A stretch of DNA of 64,000 nt from an uncultured Pelagibacteraceae bacterium (GCA_902599625.1 CACKGF010000003.1:1-64000), one strand, 5' to 3'. Counted from the stretch's first letter, positions 19,589-30,511 are shown. Numbers and translations: made by a program. The notes: generated from the letters alone by a model not told the origin.

Positions 19589-20013
19589 ATATTAAATTTA
19601 ATGGAAAAGACTTTCTTCTTTCATGTGAAGATGGTCAAGAGGATCATCTTGAAGAGTTAGCAGCAAATTTAAACGAAAAATTTGAAAAATTAAAAAATGA
19701 CTTAGGAAACATAGGTGAAAATAAATTATTACTGATCACTGCTATTAAAGTGATGGATGAGTATTTTGATACCAAAAAAAATGTTGAGAAAAAAAAGGTA
19801 GAATTAATTAATCTCACTGAAAAATTTAAAGAACTGAAATCTCTTGTATACGGCTACAAGGATGAGAAAGAAGATGAAGCAACTAAATTGAACAATGATA
19901 TCAAAAACTTGCAAAAAGAGCTTGATAAAATAAACAATAATTATGATCAATTAATTTCTAACACTGCAAAAGAAATAGAGGAATTTGTTGAACGAGTTAA
20001 TCTTAAAAATTAG
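19576..20013 (+). CDS. zapA: Cell division protein ZapA
   Basis: VNIKFNGKDFLLSCEDGQEDHLEELAANLNEKFEKLK; followed by an FTHF cyclo-ligase gene. Confidence 0.85.
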   Translation: MANVNIKFNGKDFLLSCEDGQEDHLEELAANLNEKFEKLKNDLGNIGENKLLLITAIKVMDEYFDTKKNVEKKKVELINLTEKFKELKSLVYGYKDEKEDEATKLNNDIKNLQKELDKINNNYDQLISNTAKEIEEFVERVNLKN

Positions 20014-20021
20014 ATTTAGTA

Positions 20022-20564
20022 GTGAACAAATTTCAATTAAGAAAAAAGATATCTAAAATTCGATCAAAATTTTCCAGAAAAAAAATTACAGTAAATTCTG
20101 AGGCAATAATCAAATTGATTGAGCAGAAATCTCCCAACAGAAGGGTTGGCTTGTATTATCCGTTTGGTGATGAGTTATCTACTTTAGAATTAATGGATCG
20201 ATTGACTAAAAAAAATTTTTTAATTTCTCTACCTGTAATTAATAATAAATTTGAGATGTCTTTTTATAGCTGGAGTCGTAATGAGCCTTTAACAATAAAT
20301 AGATTTGGTATCTTAGAGCCTTTTAAGGGAAAAAAAATAACTCCTTCTACTTTAATAATTCCGATGTTAGCTTTTGACTCTAACTTAAATAGACTTGGCT
20401 ATGGAGGAGGTTTCTACGACAGATTTATACAAAAAATTGAGAAACAAAATAACTGTGTTAAAATCGGACTTGCTCTTTCTTGTCAAAAAATTAATAAAGT
20501 GCCAGTTGATAAATATGATAAAAAAATGGATTTCATAATTACTGAAAAAAGAATTTATAAATGA
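20022..20564 (+). CDS. 5-formyltetrahydrofolate cyclo-ligase; GTG start
   Basis: VGLYYPFGDELSTLELM...FDSNLNRLGYGGGFYDRF. Confidence 0.92.
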   Translation: MNKFQLRKKISKIRSKFSRKKITVNSEAIIKLIEQKSPNRRVGLYYPFGDELSTLELMDRLTKKNFLISLPVINNKFEMSFYSWSRNEPLTINRFGILEPFKGKKITPSTLIIPMLAFDSNLNRLGYGGGFYDRFIQKIEKQNNCVKIGLALSCQKINKVPVDKYDKKMDFIITEKRIYK

Positions 20565-21367
20565 AAATTTTATTTTTAGGCGACATTGTAGGACCGTCGG
20601 GTTGCATGGTTGTAAAAAAACACCTTAAAAAAATAGTTGAGAAAAATAAAATTAATTTCGTAATAGCAAATGGTGAAAACGCTGCTCATAACGGAGTAGG
20701 TATTACAAAAGATGTTTTAGAAAATCTAATTAAATTTGGAGTAAATGTACTTACAACTGGAAATCATGTTTGGGATCATAAAGAAACTCTAAAACTCGTT
20801 GAGGATGATAATAGAATTCTTAGACCATTTAATTTAATTGGAATATCGCCAGGAAAAGGATTTGAAATTTATCAAACATCAAAAAATTTTAAAATAGGTG
20901 TGCTAAATTTAATGGGAAATGTTTTCATGAGGAAAAGTGAAGATGTTTTCAAAACAGCTGAAAATTTTCAAAAAAAATACCAACTAAAAAAAGATTATGA
21001 CTTTTTAGTAGTCGACTTGCATTGCGAAACTACTTCAGAAAAAATGGCAATGGGACATTTGTTTGATAGTAAAGCAACTTTAGTTACTGGTACTCACACG
21101 CACATTCCAACAAATGACGCAAGAGTTTTAAAAGGCGGGACTGCGTATATCACAGACTCCGGAATGTGTGGTGACTACGACTCAGTAATTGGGATGAATA
21201 AAGAAAACTCGTTAAAAAGATTCTTTAAACAAGATTCTGAAAAACATTATCCATCTTTGGGGGATGGTTCTTTATCGGGTGTTATGGTAGATTGTGATGA
21301 AACTTCAGGACTAGCTAAAAATATTAATAGTATAATTGTTGGGGGTGTTTTAAATAATTCAAAATAA
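20561..21367 (+). CDS. YmdB-type (TIGR00282) metallophosphoesterase
   Basis: KILFLGDIVGPSGCMVVKKHL, ANGENAAHNGVGIT, TTGNHVWDHKE, GTHTHIPTNDARVLKGGTAYITDSGMCGDYDSVIG. Confidence 0.92.
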   Translation: MKILFLGDIVGPSGCMVVKKHLKKIVEKNKINFVIANGENAAHNGVGITKDVLENLIKFGVNVLTTGNHVWDHKETLKLVEDDNRILRPFNLIGISPGKGFEIYQTSKNFKIGVLNLMGNVFMRKSEDVFKTAENFQKKYQLKKDYDFLVVDLHCETTSEKMAMGHLFDSKATLVTGTHTHIPTNDARVLKGGTAYITDSGMCGDYDSVIGMNKENSLKRFFKQDSEKHYPSLGDGSLSGVMVDCDETSGLAKNINSIIVGGVLNNSK

Positions 21368-21368
21368 T

Positions 21369-22091
21369 ATGGCAGGACATTCTCATTGGGCTGGTATAAA
21401 ACATAAAAAAGGTAGAGCAGATAAAGAAAGGTCAAAGATATTCTCGAAACTTTCTAGAGAGATTACTGTAGCTGCTAAACTTGGAGACAAAGATCCTTTA
21501 ATGAACCCGAGACTTAGATCTGCTATTCAAGCAGCAAGATCTTCAAACATGCCAAAAGATAACATCGAGAGAGCCATTGATAAATCGAAGTCATTAAATC
21601 AATCAAATTTTGAAAAGATAAGATACGAAGGTTTTGGTAAAGATAAAGTTGCTATAATTGTTGAAGCACTTACAGATAACAAAAATAGAACTGCCTCAAA
21701 ATTAAGAACAATTTTTCAAAAAAATGGTGGTAATTTGGGTACCCAAGGTTCTGCAGCTCACAATTTTAAACAAATTGGCGTAATTAGAATAGACATAAAT
21801 GAAATTAGAGACGATAAAATTTTTGAACTAGCAATTGATGCTGGTGCAGATGAATGCTTTTCCTTGAAAAATTTTCATGAGATACATTGTGGTTTTGAAG
21901 ATATTTATTCTATAAAAAAAAAAATTGAGTCTCATGTTGAAAATTTTATATCTACAAATATTGAATGGATTCCACTAAACAAGGTTTACAGCGAAGGTGA
22001 GAATAAAGAGGACATAAAAAAACTTATAGAATTATTAGATGATGACGATGATGTTCAAAGGGTTTACTCTAATTTTGGGGAAGAAGATTAA
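21369..22091 (+). CDS. yebC: YebC/PmpR family protein
   Basis: MAGHSHWAGIKHKKGRADKERSKIFSKLSREITVAAK; NNRT-like and GGNLGTQGSAAHNF. Confidence 0.97.
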   Translation: MAGHSHWAGIKHKKGRADKERSKIFSKLSREITVAAKLGDKDPLMNPRLRSAIQAARSSNMPKDNIERAIDKSKSLNQSNFEKIRYEGFGKDKVAIIVEALTDNKNRTASKLRTIFQKNGGNLGTQGSAAHNFKQIGVIRIDINEIRDDKIFELAIDAGADECFSLKNFHEIHCGFEDIYSIKKKIESHVENFISTNIEWIPLNKVYSEGENKEDIKKLIELLDDDDDVQRVYSNFGEED

Positions 22092-22094
22092 GCA

Positions 22095-22583
22095 ATGTTA
22101 ATAATTGGAATAGATCCTGGAATTAATGGTGCAATATGCTTATTTAAAGATGGAAAGATAGTGGATGTATTTGAAATGCCAAAAATGGCTGTAGGAAAAA
22201 AAAATAAATCCCAAGTTAATGCTTCTCAAATATTTAACGAAATTCAAAAAGCTGTAGAAGGAGAAGATAAGACGAAAGTAATAGCTGTGATCGAACAAGT
22301 TTCTGCAATGCCAGGACAAGGAGTTACTAGCATGTTTAATTTTGGACAGTCTTTTGGAGTGTTGAAAGGAATTTTTTCTGCAATGCAAATTCCAATGGAC
22401 TTTGTTTCGCCAGTTAAATGGAAAAAATTCTTTAATTTGATAAATACAAACAAAGACGCTAGCAGGACAAAAGCTATTGAAATTTATCCATACTTTTCGT
22501 CAAAATTGTCAAAAAAAAAAGATGCTAATAAAGCGGATGCGATACTAATTTCTAGTTTTTATTACCAAAACGCTAAATATTAG
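22095..22583 (+). CDS. RuvC-like (RNase H-fold) Holliday-junction resolvase, resembling the phage-type subfamily more than canonical RuvC
   Basis: MLIIGIDPGINGAICLFKDGKIVDVFEMPKM; AVIEQVSAMPGQGVTSMFNFGQSFGVLKGI; KKKDANKADAILIS (D-E-D-D acidic residues retained). Confidence 0.8.
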   Translation: MLIIGIDPGINGAICLFKDGKIVDVFEMPKMAVGKKNKSQVNASQIFNEIQKAVEGEDKTKVIAVIEQVSAMPGQGVTSMFNFGQSFGVLKGIFSAMQIPMDFVSPVKWKKFFNLINTNKDASRTKAIEIYPYFSSKLSKKKDANKADAILISSFYYQNAKY

Positions 22584-22639
22584 ATTTATTTGATCTTTAA
22601 GGTCAAATTGATGACACATTTTAGTGTGAAAGATTTTTC

Positions 22640-23314
22640 ATGGAAGCTGATATAGCATCACAATCTGTTGGACTAGGAAGTTCTGTAGACTTCTCTTTAT
22701 GGAGCTTATTTCTTAGAGCAGACATAATTGTAAAATCAGTTATTGTTTTATTAATCGCAGCATCAATTTACACTTGGGCGATAATTATAGAAAAATTTAA
22801 ATTATTTAAGAAAATAAATTTATCAACCCAAGAGTTTGAAGAAAAATTTTGGAAATCAAGATCTGCCGAAAGTTTCTATAATAATTTACCAGCAAATATT
22901 GATGACCCAATGTCAAATGTTTTTAAAAAGACCATGCAAGTTGTTCTTAAATCAAGATCTAGAAGTAATTTAAGTGAAAAGCTTTCAGGTTTATTAGAGT
23001 CTAATATAGAAAATGAAATTAACAAGCTTGAAAAAAATTATTCATTTTTAGCCACTGTAGGTTCAACGGCACCGTTTATTGGTTTGTTTGGAACAGTTTG
23101 GGGAATTATGAATTCATTCCAATCAATTGCGGTTTCAAGAAACACAAGTTTAGCTATTGTCGCGCCAGGTATTGCAGAAGCACTATTTGCAACAGCTCTC
23201 GGTCTCTTAGCAGCTATACCTGCGGTTGTAGCTTATAACAAATTTAATAACGACTCAAAAAAATATTCTCAAAGATTAGAAAATTTTGCCAAAAGATTCA
23301 TCTCTACTATTTAA
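22640..23314 (+). CDS. tolQ: TolQ
   Basis: FLATVGSTAPFIGLFGTVWGIMNSFQSIA...IAPGIAEALFATALGLLAAIPAVVAYN-type motifs. Confidence 0.96.
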   Translation: MEADIASQSVGLGSSVDFSLWSLFLRADIIVKSVIVLLIAASIYTWAIIIEKFKLFKKINLSTQEFEEKFWKSRSAESFYNNLPANIDDPMSNVFKKTMQVVLKSRSRSNLSEKLSGLLESNIENEINKLEKNYSFLATVGSTAPFIGLFGTVWGIMNSFQSIAVSRNTSLAIVAPGIAEALFATALGLLAAIPAVVAYNKFNNDSKKYSQRLENFAKRFISTI

Positions 23315-23317
23315 CTA

Positions 23318-23734
23318 ATGGCTTTTAATTTAAAAAACAAATCTAAAGATCCAATAAGTGAAATAAATGTAACACCATTTGTTGATGTTATGTTGGTGCT
23401 TTTAATTGTTTTTATGGTAACAGCACCATTATTAACTGTTGGTGTTCAAGTAGATCTACCAGAAAGTTCAGCTGACTCTCTTCCTGAAGAACAAGAGCCA
23501 CTAACTTTAAGTATAAATTCAAAAGGAGAGATTTTTATTCAAGAGTCAAAAGTTGAATTCGATAATGTAATTGCCAAAATATTGGCCGTTTCGAAAAATA
23601 GGACAGATACAAGAATATATGTAAGAGGCGACAAGACAATCAATTATGGAAGAGTTCTAGAAGTTATGGGGATGCTTTCTGGTTCAGGATTTACAAAAGT
23701 AGCACTTATTTCAGAACCTTATAAAGAGAGGTGA
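23318..23734 (+). CDS. tolR: TolR
   Basis: ISEINVTPFVDVMLVLLIVFMVTAPLLTVGVQVDLP. Confidence 0.96.
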   Translation: MAFNLKNKSKDPISEINVTPFVDVMLVLLIVFMVTAPLLTVGVQVDLPESSADSLPEEQEPLTLSINSKGEIFIQESKVEFDNVIAKILAVSKNRTDTRIYVRGDKTINYGRVLEVMGMLSGSGFTKVALISEPYKER

Positions 23735-23740
23735 TCGATA

Positions 23741-24553
23741 GTGGCTAATAATATTATTATATCATCTTTACTTCATTTATTTCTTATAATTATAACAGCA
23801 TTGAGCCTTCCTTTTTTAGCAAAAAAACCAATAGATCTTCCGCCGATTATTTCAATAGAACTTATTCAAATTACTGATAAAACATCTATACCTTATGCTC
23901 CTAAAGCGAAAAAGATTATTGAAGAAATAAAGAAGAAAGAAAAAGAAAAACTTGTTTCTGAGCAAGCACCCCCCAAAAAAGTTAAAAAAGAAAAACCAGA
24001 TGCAATACCACTACCGGATCAACAAAAAAATATTGTAAAAAAACCAGAAGAGGATAAACAAAACCCAGAAAAAATTGATGATGAAATTAAACAAGTCTCA
24101 GAATTTGAAAAAAAAGAATTATTTGATCCAAACAATATTGCTGCGTTAATTGATAAATCAAAAGAAGAAACTGCAGAGATGATTAAAAGTGATAACAAGA
24201 TAACTCAATCACAGAGAAAAAGTGTTATTTCTTCTGGATTGACCTTAAATGAGGAAGATGCTCTTAAAGCCCAAATTTTTGGATGCTGGAGTATCCCATT
24301 GGGATTACCTTACAATGAAGATCTTCTTGTAAGAATTAAACTTAATTTAAAACCTGATGGTACAATTATTAACTCTGAAATACTTGACCATGCCAGAATG
24401 AACAAACCAGGACAAGGATTCTATAAAGTTTTAGCAGAAAGTGCTTTAAGGGCAATTAGATTGTGTCAACCCTTGAGAGTTCCAACAACTGGTTATGAGA
24501 GATGGAAAGAAATACAACTAAATTTTGATGCCAGGGAGATGCTTCAAGGATGA
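23741..24553 (+). CDS. tolA: TolA-like energy-transducing protein; GTG start
   Basis: Single N-terminal TM, Lys/Glu/Pro-rich linker, C-terminal domain [28 protein letters not shown]; between tolR and tolB. Confidence 0.88.
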   Translation: MANNIIISSLLHLFLIIITALSLPFLAKKPIDLPPIISIELIQITDKTSIPYAPKAKKIIEEIKKKEKEKLVSEQAPPKKVKKEKPDAIPLPDQQKNIVKKPEEDKQNPEKIDDEIKQVSEFEKKELFDPNNIAALIDKSKEETAEMIKSDNKITQSQRKSVISSGLTLNEEDALKAQIFGCWSIPLGLPYNEDLLVRIKLNLKPDGTIINSEILDHARMNKPGQGFYKVLAESALRAIRLCQPLRVPTTGYERWKEIQLNFDAREMLQG

Positions 24554-25899
24554 GAAAATTTATTTTTTTAATATATGTTTCCTTATTTATTTTTAATTGT
24601 GGAAAAGCATGGTCTCTTATTGAAGTAGATATAACCAGAGGTAATCTAAATCCTTTACCCCTAGCAGTATCGCCATTATCTGTTGATCAAAATTCTAAAG
24701 AAAAATTTAAAGACACATTAAAACTTGAGGACATTGGTGCAGAAATATCAAAAGTTGTTGAGAATAATTTAAGACAATCAGGTTTATTCAATCCGTTGGA
24801 TCCAAAGGCTTTTCTACAAAAACCGGATATTGCTCATGTAAAACCAAGATTTGAGGATTGGGCGTTAATTAAAGCTCAAGCTTTAATAACTGGAGAAGTA
24901 AAGATAGTTGATGAAAAGCTTAGAGTTGAGTTTAGGTTATGGGATGTATTAGCCGGTAAAGAAATTATGGCGTTAGCATTCACCACTGTTTCAGAAAATT
25001 GGAGAAGAGTTGGACATATAATTACTGATAAAGTTTACCAAAGGTTGACAGGTGAAAAAGGTTATTTTGATACTAGAATTATTTATGTTGCTGAAGAAGG
25101 ACTTAAAACAAGTCGTATCAAGAAATTAGCAATTATGGATCAAGATGGATTCAACACGAAGTACTTAACTCTAGGAAATGAATTAGTTTTAACACCAAGA
25201 TTTAATCCAACAAATCAAATGGTCACTTATTTATCTTATTTTAAAAATCTACCTAGAGTGTATTTACTAGATATTGAAACAGGTATTCAGGAAGTTGTTG
25301 GAGACTTTCCTGGTATGACTTTTGCTCCACGTTTCTCTCCCGACGGAAAAAAAATTATTATGAGTTTTGCTAAAGATGGAAACTCAGATATTTATACTAT
25401 GGACCTTGAAAGTAGAGAGGTTGAAAAAATCACAAACCACCCATCAATTGATACATCACCATCATATTCTCCGGATGGTAAATATATTTGCTTCAATTCA
25501 GATAGAAGTGGCTATCAGCAAATTTATGTAATGAGAAGTGATGGTTCAAAAGTTAAAAGGATTTCTTTCGGAAATGGTCTTTACGGAACACCTGTATGGT
25601 CTCCTAGAGGCGATTTAATAGCTTTCACAAAACTTCATAAAGGAAAGTTTTATATTGGTGTAATGAGAACAGATGGAACTGGCGAAAGATTGCTTACAGA
25701 AAACTATTATCAAGAGGCTCCTTCATGGTCTCCTAATGGGAGGGTTTTAATTTTTTATAGAGAGACAAAATCGGACTCTGCAGGCAAGGGTTTTTCAGCC
25801 AAACTTTGGTCTATCGATCTCACAGGATATAATGAAAGAATGGTCAAAACTGAGACTGATGCTTCAGACCCATCTTGGTCGTCATTATTGACTGATTAA
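24550..25899 (+). CDS. tolB: TolB translocation protein
   Basis: Beta-propeller repeats [58 protein letters not shown]. Confidence 0.97.
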   Translation: MRKFIFLIYVSLFIFNCGKAWSLIEVDITRGNLNPLPLAVSPLSVDQNSKEKFKDTLKLEDIGAEISKVVENNLRQSGLFNPLDPKAFLQKPDIAHVKPRFEDWALIKAQALITGEVKIVDEKLRVEFRLWDVLAGKEIMALAFTTVSENWRRVGHIITDKVYQRLTGEKGYFDTRIIYVAEEGLKTSRIKKLAIMDQDGFNTKYLTLGNELVLTPRFNPTNQMVTYLSYFKNLPRVYLLDIETGIQEVVGDFPGMTFAPRFSPDGKKIIMSFAKDGNSDIYTMDLESREVEKITNHPSIDTSPSYSPDGKYICFNSDRSGYQQIYVMRSDGSKVKRISFGNGLYGTPVWSPRGDLIAFTKLHKGKFYIGVMRTDGTGERLLTENYYQEAPSWSPNGRVLIFYRETKSDSAGKGFSAKLWSIDLTGYNERMVKTETDASDPSWSSLLTD

Positions 25900-25999
25900 T
25901 TATGGTATTTTTAAAAAAAATTAATAATTCCTTGATTTTTAAGCTTGAAAGATCTAATTAGTTGTGAAAAAGTATAAAATTAACTTTTAAGGAGCAGTA

Positions 26000-26473
26000 A
26001 TGAGTTTAAACAAAATTTTTAGAAATACTTTGCTAGTATTTTTTGCAAGTATTCTATTATCTGCATGTGCCGTAAAAACTACAGGTAAAATGCAAGGTGA
26101 CGTATATACTGGAAAAGACACAGTTGAGTATTTAGCATCAGGTGTGCCAGACAGAGTTTTCTTCGCAACTAATGAAACAGTTTTAACTACTGCTTCAAGA
26201 GAAACATTAAGAAAACAAGCATCATGGTTAAGAAAAAATTCTAAAATAAATGTAGTTCTTGAAGGTCACGCCGACGAAAGAGGTACGAGAGAATATAACT
26301 TAGCCTTAGGTGAGAGAAGAGCTAATGCAGCTAAAGATTATTTAATGACTTATGGAATATCTGGAAACAGAATTTCAGTGATAAGTTATGGAAAAGAAAG
26401 ACCAGTAGACTCTGGTTCAAATCCTTTAGCTTGGTCAAAAAACAGAAGATCAGTAACAGTAAAAGCTAACTAA
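26000..26473 (+). CDS. pal: Peptidoglycan-associated lipoprotein Pal
   Basis: Lipobox LLSAC; OmpA-like NVVLEGHADERGTREYNLALGERRANAAKDYL; SD-like aaggag upstream. Confidence 0.96.
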   Translation: MSLNKIFRNTLLVFFASILLSACAVKTTGKMQGDVYTGKDTVEYLASGVPDRVFFATNETVLTTASRETLRKQASWLRKNSKINVVLEGHADERGTREYNLALGERRANAAKDYLMTYGISGNRISVISYGKERPVDSGSNPLAWSKNRRSVTVKAN

Positions 26474-26488
26474 TAATTTATAAATTCA

Positions 26489-26524
26489 GACCCCAATAAC
26501 ATAAGTTGTTGGGGTCTTTTTTTT
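26489..26524 (+). terminator. Strong Rho-independent terminator after pal
   Basis: gaccccaataac-ATAA-gttgttggggtc (12-bp stem with one G-T pair) followed by TTTTTTTT. Confidence 0.93.
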
Positions 26525-26551
26525 GCCATCATTATAGATAGAAATCAACTA

Positions 26552-27511
26552 ATGAAATTTTTAGGTTATATATATAAAAGTACATTAGTTTTAATAATAT
26601 TTATTTTTTCAACTAATTTTTTTGTCAAGGCAGAAGAAACAAAAACTTTAGAAGTAATTAAAACATTACAAAAAGATTTAAAAACTTTAGAAAAAGCTGT
26701 TTATTCACAATCTTCAGATATAATTACATCTAACAAAACAAAATTAAGTTCAAATGATGAAGATGTGCTTACAAGACATTTATTAAAATTGTCTGAGATA
26801 GAAAAACAATTTCAAGATTTGACAAATAAATTTGAAGAAATAAATTTTAAAATCGATAAATTATCAAGTAGATTATCAAAAGTTCAAGCAGATAATCAAT
26901 TGAGGTTCCAAAATTTAGAAGGCGAGGACATTGATAAAAAAGTTACATCTAAGAAAAAAGTTCTACCTGGCTCTTCTCAACCACAAGATCTTGGCGCAGT
27001 ATCCTACAAGTCATCAGAAACAAATGAATTAATACAACAAACTCAATCAATAGATACAACTGGTACAGTCATAACAGAAAAATTTGTGTCAGAAGAAAAA
27101 ATCTTACCTAATGATAAACCTGACAAACAATACGAGTTTGCCACTAGTTTTTTAAAACAAGGAGACTATACGACTGCAGAAAGAGCGCTTAGAGAATTTG
27201 TAATGACAAATCCTGAACATAAAATGGCAGGTAGCGCACAATATTGGTACGCAGAAACATTTAGAATTAGACAACTTTATACAGATGCTGCTTCTGCTTA
27301 CTTAGAAGGTTATCAAAAATATCCTAAAAGTGAAAAAGCAGCTATAAATTTACTTAAGCTTGGAGTATCATTAGTGCAAATTGGAGAAAAAGATCAAGGG
27401 TGTTTAATGATTACAGGAGTTAAAAAAGAATATCCTGATGCAAAACAATCAGTTCTTCAAAAAGCAAAATATGAAGAAAAAAAGTTCGAGTGTAAAAAGA
27501 AAAAATCTTAA
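26552..27511 (+). CDS. cpoB: Tol-Pal system protein CpoB/YbgF
   Basis: Coiled-coil N-terminus plus TPR region QYEFATSFLKQGDYTTAERALREFVMTNPEHKMAGSAQYWYAETF. Confidence 0.92.
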   Translation: MKFLGYIYKSTLVLIIFIFSTNFFVKAEETKTLEVIKTLQKDLKTLEKAVYSQSSDIITSNKTKLSSNDEDVLTRHLLKLSEIEKQFQDLTNKFEEINFKIDKLSSRLSKVQADNQLRFQNLEGEDIDKKVTSKKKVLPGSSQPQDLGAVSYKSSETNELIQQTQSIDTTGTVITEKFVSEEKILPNDKPDKQYEFATSFLKQGDYTTAERALREFVMTNPEHKMAGSAQYWYAETFRIRQLYTDAASAYLEGYQKYPKSEKAAINLLKLGVSLVQIGEKDQGCLMITGVKKEYPDAKQSVLQKAKYEEKKFECKKKKS

Positions 27512-28535
27512 AAATTCAATTTTTAGTCCTCAAATAAGAAATAAAAAAATAAAAAAAATCTATCAAAGATTTGAATTTTTAATTAAACAGAAAGAATTCA
27601 AAGGGTACTTAGTTGCAGTATCTGGTGGTGCAGATAGTCTTGCTTTAGCATATCTCTCAAAATGTTATCAAATTAAAAATAAAGATAATAACTTTCACTA
27701 TGTTCATGTAGATCACAAACTAAGAGATAAATCCTCAAAGGAGGCTGCGACTTTAAAAAAGATCTTAAGAAAATTTAAAATTGAGTGTAAGATAATTACG
27801 TGGAAAAAAAAGATAAATACTAAAAAAAATCAATCAGACTCTAGAGATTATAGATTTAAGGTATTCGAAAGTTTTTGCAAAGCAAAAAAAATCAATACAT
27901 TATTATTAGGCCACCATTTTGATGATTTTCAAGAAAATTTCTTCATCAGATTATTAAGAGGCTCTGGTATTAAGGGACTAGTATCTTTTTATAATTATAG
28001 AAATTTGCAAAGAAATAACATTAATATTGTTAGACCATTACTTGATTTTTCAAAAGAAGATTTATTGTATGTGACTAAGAATACCTTCAATTTCCACATA
28101 GATGATCCATCAAATAGAAGCTTAGAATATTTGAGATCGCGGGTAAGGTTTATGATTAATAATCTTAAAAAAAATGGCCTTGATCAAAAAAAGTTAAAAA
28201 TGACTTTTGAAAATTTAGTATCCTCGAATAACTCAATTGAATTTTTCGTACAAAAAAACATCAGTGAAAATTCTTGTATTGGTCCGTCAAAAAATAGTAA
28301 TAATAAAGCACTCTTATCTTCAAAGTTTTTTAGTAGTACTGATGAAATAATTTTAAGATCCTTTACAAAAATTTTACAAGATATTAGTGGCAGATATTTT
28401 CCCGCTAGAGGCAAGAGTGTCTTAAGGACAATTAATCAAATTAGACAAAAATCCTTAACCAAAACAACTATAGGAGGATGTGTTATTGAAAAAATAGAGA
28501 ATTCAGTAGTTATTTCTAGGGAAAACACAAAATAA
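27471..28535 (+). CDS. tilS: tRNA(Ile)-lysidine synthetase (track ORF begins at 27438; 27471 ATG is also in frame)
   Basis: AVSGGADSLALAYL PP-loop motif, HVDHKLRDKSSKEA, LLGHHFDDFQENFFIRLLRGSG. Confidence 0.93.
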   Translation: MKKKSSSVKRKNLKNSIFSPQIRNKKIKKIYQRFEFLIKQKEFKGYLVAVSGGADSLALAYLSKCYQIKNKDNNFHYVHVDHKLRDKSSKEAATLKKILRKFKIECKIITWKKKINTKKNQSDSRDYRFKVFESFCKAKKINTLLLGHHFDDFQENFFIRLLRGSGIKGLVSFYNYRNLQRNNINIVRPLLDFSKEDLLYVTKNTFNFHIDDPSNRSLEYLRSRVRFMINNLKKNGLDQKKLKMTFENLVSSNNSIEFFVQKNISENSCIGPSKNSNNKALLSSKFFSSTDEIILRSFTKILQDISGRYFPARGKSVLRTINQIRQKSLTKTTIGGCVIEKIENSVVISRENTK

Positions 28536-28597
28536 ACTCATTTGTGTAACAATTTAGCACTTGTTAAATTTAGAATAATTCTTAATTTATTGAACGT

Positions 28598-30505
28598 ATG
28601 AATTTAAAGAATCTAGCTATGTGGGTAATCATTGTTGTTTTGACTATAGGTCTTTACAATATGTTCAAGAATCCACAAAATCTTCAAAACAAAAATAATA
28701 AGACAATTATTTTCTCCGAATTTTTAACAGAGGTTGATAATGGAAGAGTTGTAGAAGTACAGATACAAGGTAACAACATTAAAGGCGTTATGGCTGATGG
28801 ATCAGTTTTTTCAACGTACTCACCGAACGATCCAAACTTAATAGAAAAATTAACTGATAAAGGTGTAAGTATATCTGCAGCTCCACTTGATGAGAAAATG
28901 CCATCTTTGTTCGGAGTTCTTCTGTCGTGGTTCCCAATGTTACTTTTAATTGCTGTTTGGATATTTTTCATGAGACAAATGCAAGGTGGTAAAGGTGGTG
29001 CAATGGGATTTGGAAGATCAAAAGCGAAGATGATGAATGAGGTCAAAGGAAAAGTCACTTTTAACGATGTTGCTGGAGTTGAGGAAGCAAAAGAAGAAGT
29101 TCAAGAAGTAGTAGAATTTTTGAGAGATCCAAAAAAATTTAGTAGATTGGGTGGTAAGATACCAAGAGGCTGTTTATTAGTAGGGCCCCCAGGTACAGGG
29201 AAAACTTTACTTGCAAGAGCAATAGCTGGTGAAGCAGGTGTTCCTTTCTTCACAATTTCTGGATCAGATTTTGTTGAAATGTTTGTTGGAGTTGGTGCTT
29301 CAAGAGTAAGAGATATGTTTGAACAAGGAAAAAAACATTCACCATGCATAATTTTCATTGACGAGATAGACGCTGTAGGTAGAAGTAGAGGAGCGGGTTT
29401 AGGTGGTGGCAATGACGAAAGAGAACAAACTTTAAACCAATTATTAGTTGAGATGGATGGATTTGATACAAATGAAGGTGTTATAATTATAGCAGCAACT
29501 AACAGACCTGACGTTTTAGATCCAGCGCTTTTAAGACCAGGAAGATTTGATAGACAAGTTGTTGTCTCAAATCCAGATATTATAGGACGAGAAAAAATTT
29601 TAAAAGTTCATGCTAAAAAAATTTCTATGTCTCCAGATGTTAATTTAAGAACTATAGCAAGAGGAACACCTGGATTTTCAGGAGCAGATCTTGCTAATTT
29701 AGTGAACGAGGCCGCATTGTTAGCAGCGAGAAAAAATAAAAGAATTGTAACATCTCAAGAGTTCGAAGACGCTAAAGACAAAGTAATGATGGGTGCTGAA
29801 AGAAGATCTATGGTTATGACTGAAGATGAAAAAAAATTAACCGCTTACCACGAGGGTGGTCATGCAATAGTATCTTTTAATTTACCAAATTATGATCCAA
29901 TACATAAAGCAACAATCATTCCTAGAGGAAGGGCGTTAGGAATGGTAATGAATTTACCTGAAAGAGATAAGCATGGTCATTCTATTAAATATTTAAAAGC
30001 AAGATTAGCTGTGTGCTTTGGAGGAAGAGTTGCTGAAGAACTTATATTTGGTAAGGATAATATATCCACAGGTGCTGGCGGAGGAAACGGTTCAGACATT
30101 AATCAAGCAACTCAATTAGCAAGAGCAATGGTTACTAAGTATGGAATGAGTGAGGAACTTGGTCCTGTGGAATATGGTGAAAATCAAGAAGAAGTTTTTC
30201 TTGGAAGATCTGTTACACAAACACAAAGTGTTTCAGAGGCAGTGGCTCAGAAAATTGATAAAGAAATTAGAAGACTTGTAGATGAAGGTTATAATCAAGC
30301 AAAAACTATCTTAACAACTAAAATTGACGATTTACATAAGATAGCAAAAGCTCTTCTAACTTATGAAACTTTGACTGGTGAGGATATAGCAAAAATAATT
30401 AACAAAAATGAATATCCGCCTAATAAGGAAGATTTAAAAGTTGAGGATGAAAGTTCTGACTCTGCTTTAGGATCAATTGGTTTAAAACCAAAAATTGTTC
30501 ATTAA
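28598..30505 (+). CDS. ftsH: ATP-dependent zinc metalloprotease FtsH
   Basis: [49 protein letters not shown] (HExxH-type). Confidence 0.98.
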   Translation: MNLKNLAMWVIIVVLTIGLYNMFKNPQNLQNKNNKTIIFSEFLTEVDNGRVVEVQIQGNNIKGVMADGSVFSTYSPNDPNLIEKLTDKGVSISAAPLDEKMPSLFGVLLSWFPMLLLIAVWIFFMRQMQGGKGGAMGFGRSKAKMMNEVKGKVTFNDVAGVEEAKEEVQEVVEFLRDPKKFSRLGGKIPRGCLLVGPPGTGKTLLARAIAGEAGVPFFTISGSDFVEMFVGVGASRVRDMFEQGKKHSPCIIFIDEIDAVGRSRGAGLGGGNDEREQTLNQLLVEMDGFDTNEGVIIIAATNRPDVLDPALLRPGRFDRQVVVSNPDIIGREKILKVHAKKISMSPDVNLRTIARGTPGFSGADLANLVNEAALLAARKNKRIVTSQEFEDAKDKVMMGAERRSMVMTEDEKKLTAYHEGGHAIVSFNLPNYDPIHKATIIPRGRALGMVMNLPERDKHGHSIKYLKARLAVCFGGRVAEELIFGKDNISTGAGGGNGSDINQATQLARAMVTKYGMSEELGPVEYGENQEEVFLGRSVTQTQSVSEAVAQKIDKEIRRLVDEGYNQAKTILTTKIDDLHKIAKALLTYETLTGEDIAKIINKNEYPPNKEDLKVEDESSDSALGSIGLKPKIVH

Positions 30506-30511
30506 TATTTA

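Noticed and set aside
20014-20021. 6S RNA gene between zapA and the FTHF cyclo-ligase gene, as in many proteobacteria
   Set aside because: Only 8 nt separate the two genes; there is no room for a 6S RNA here.
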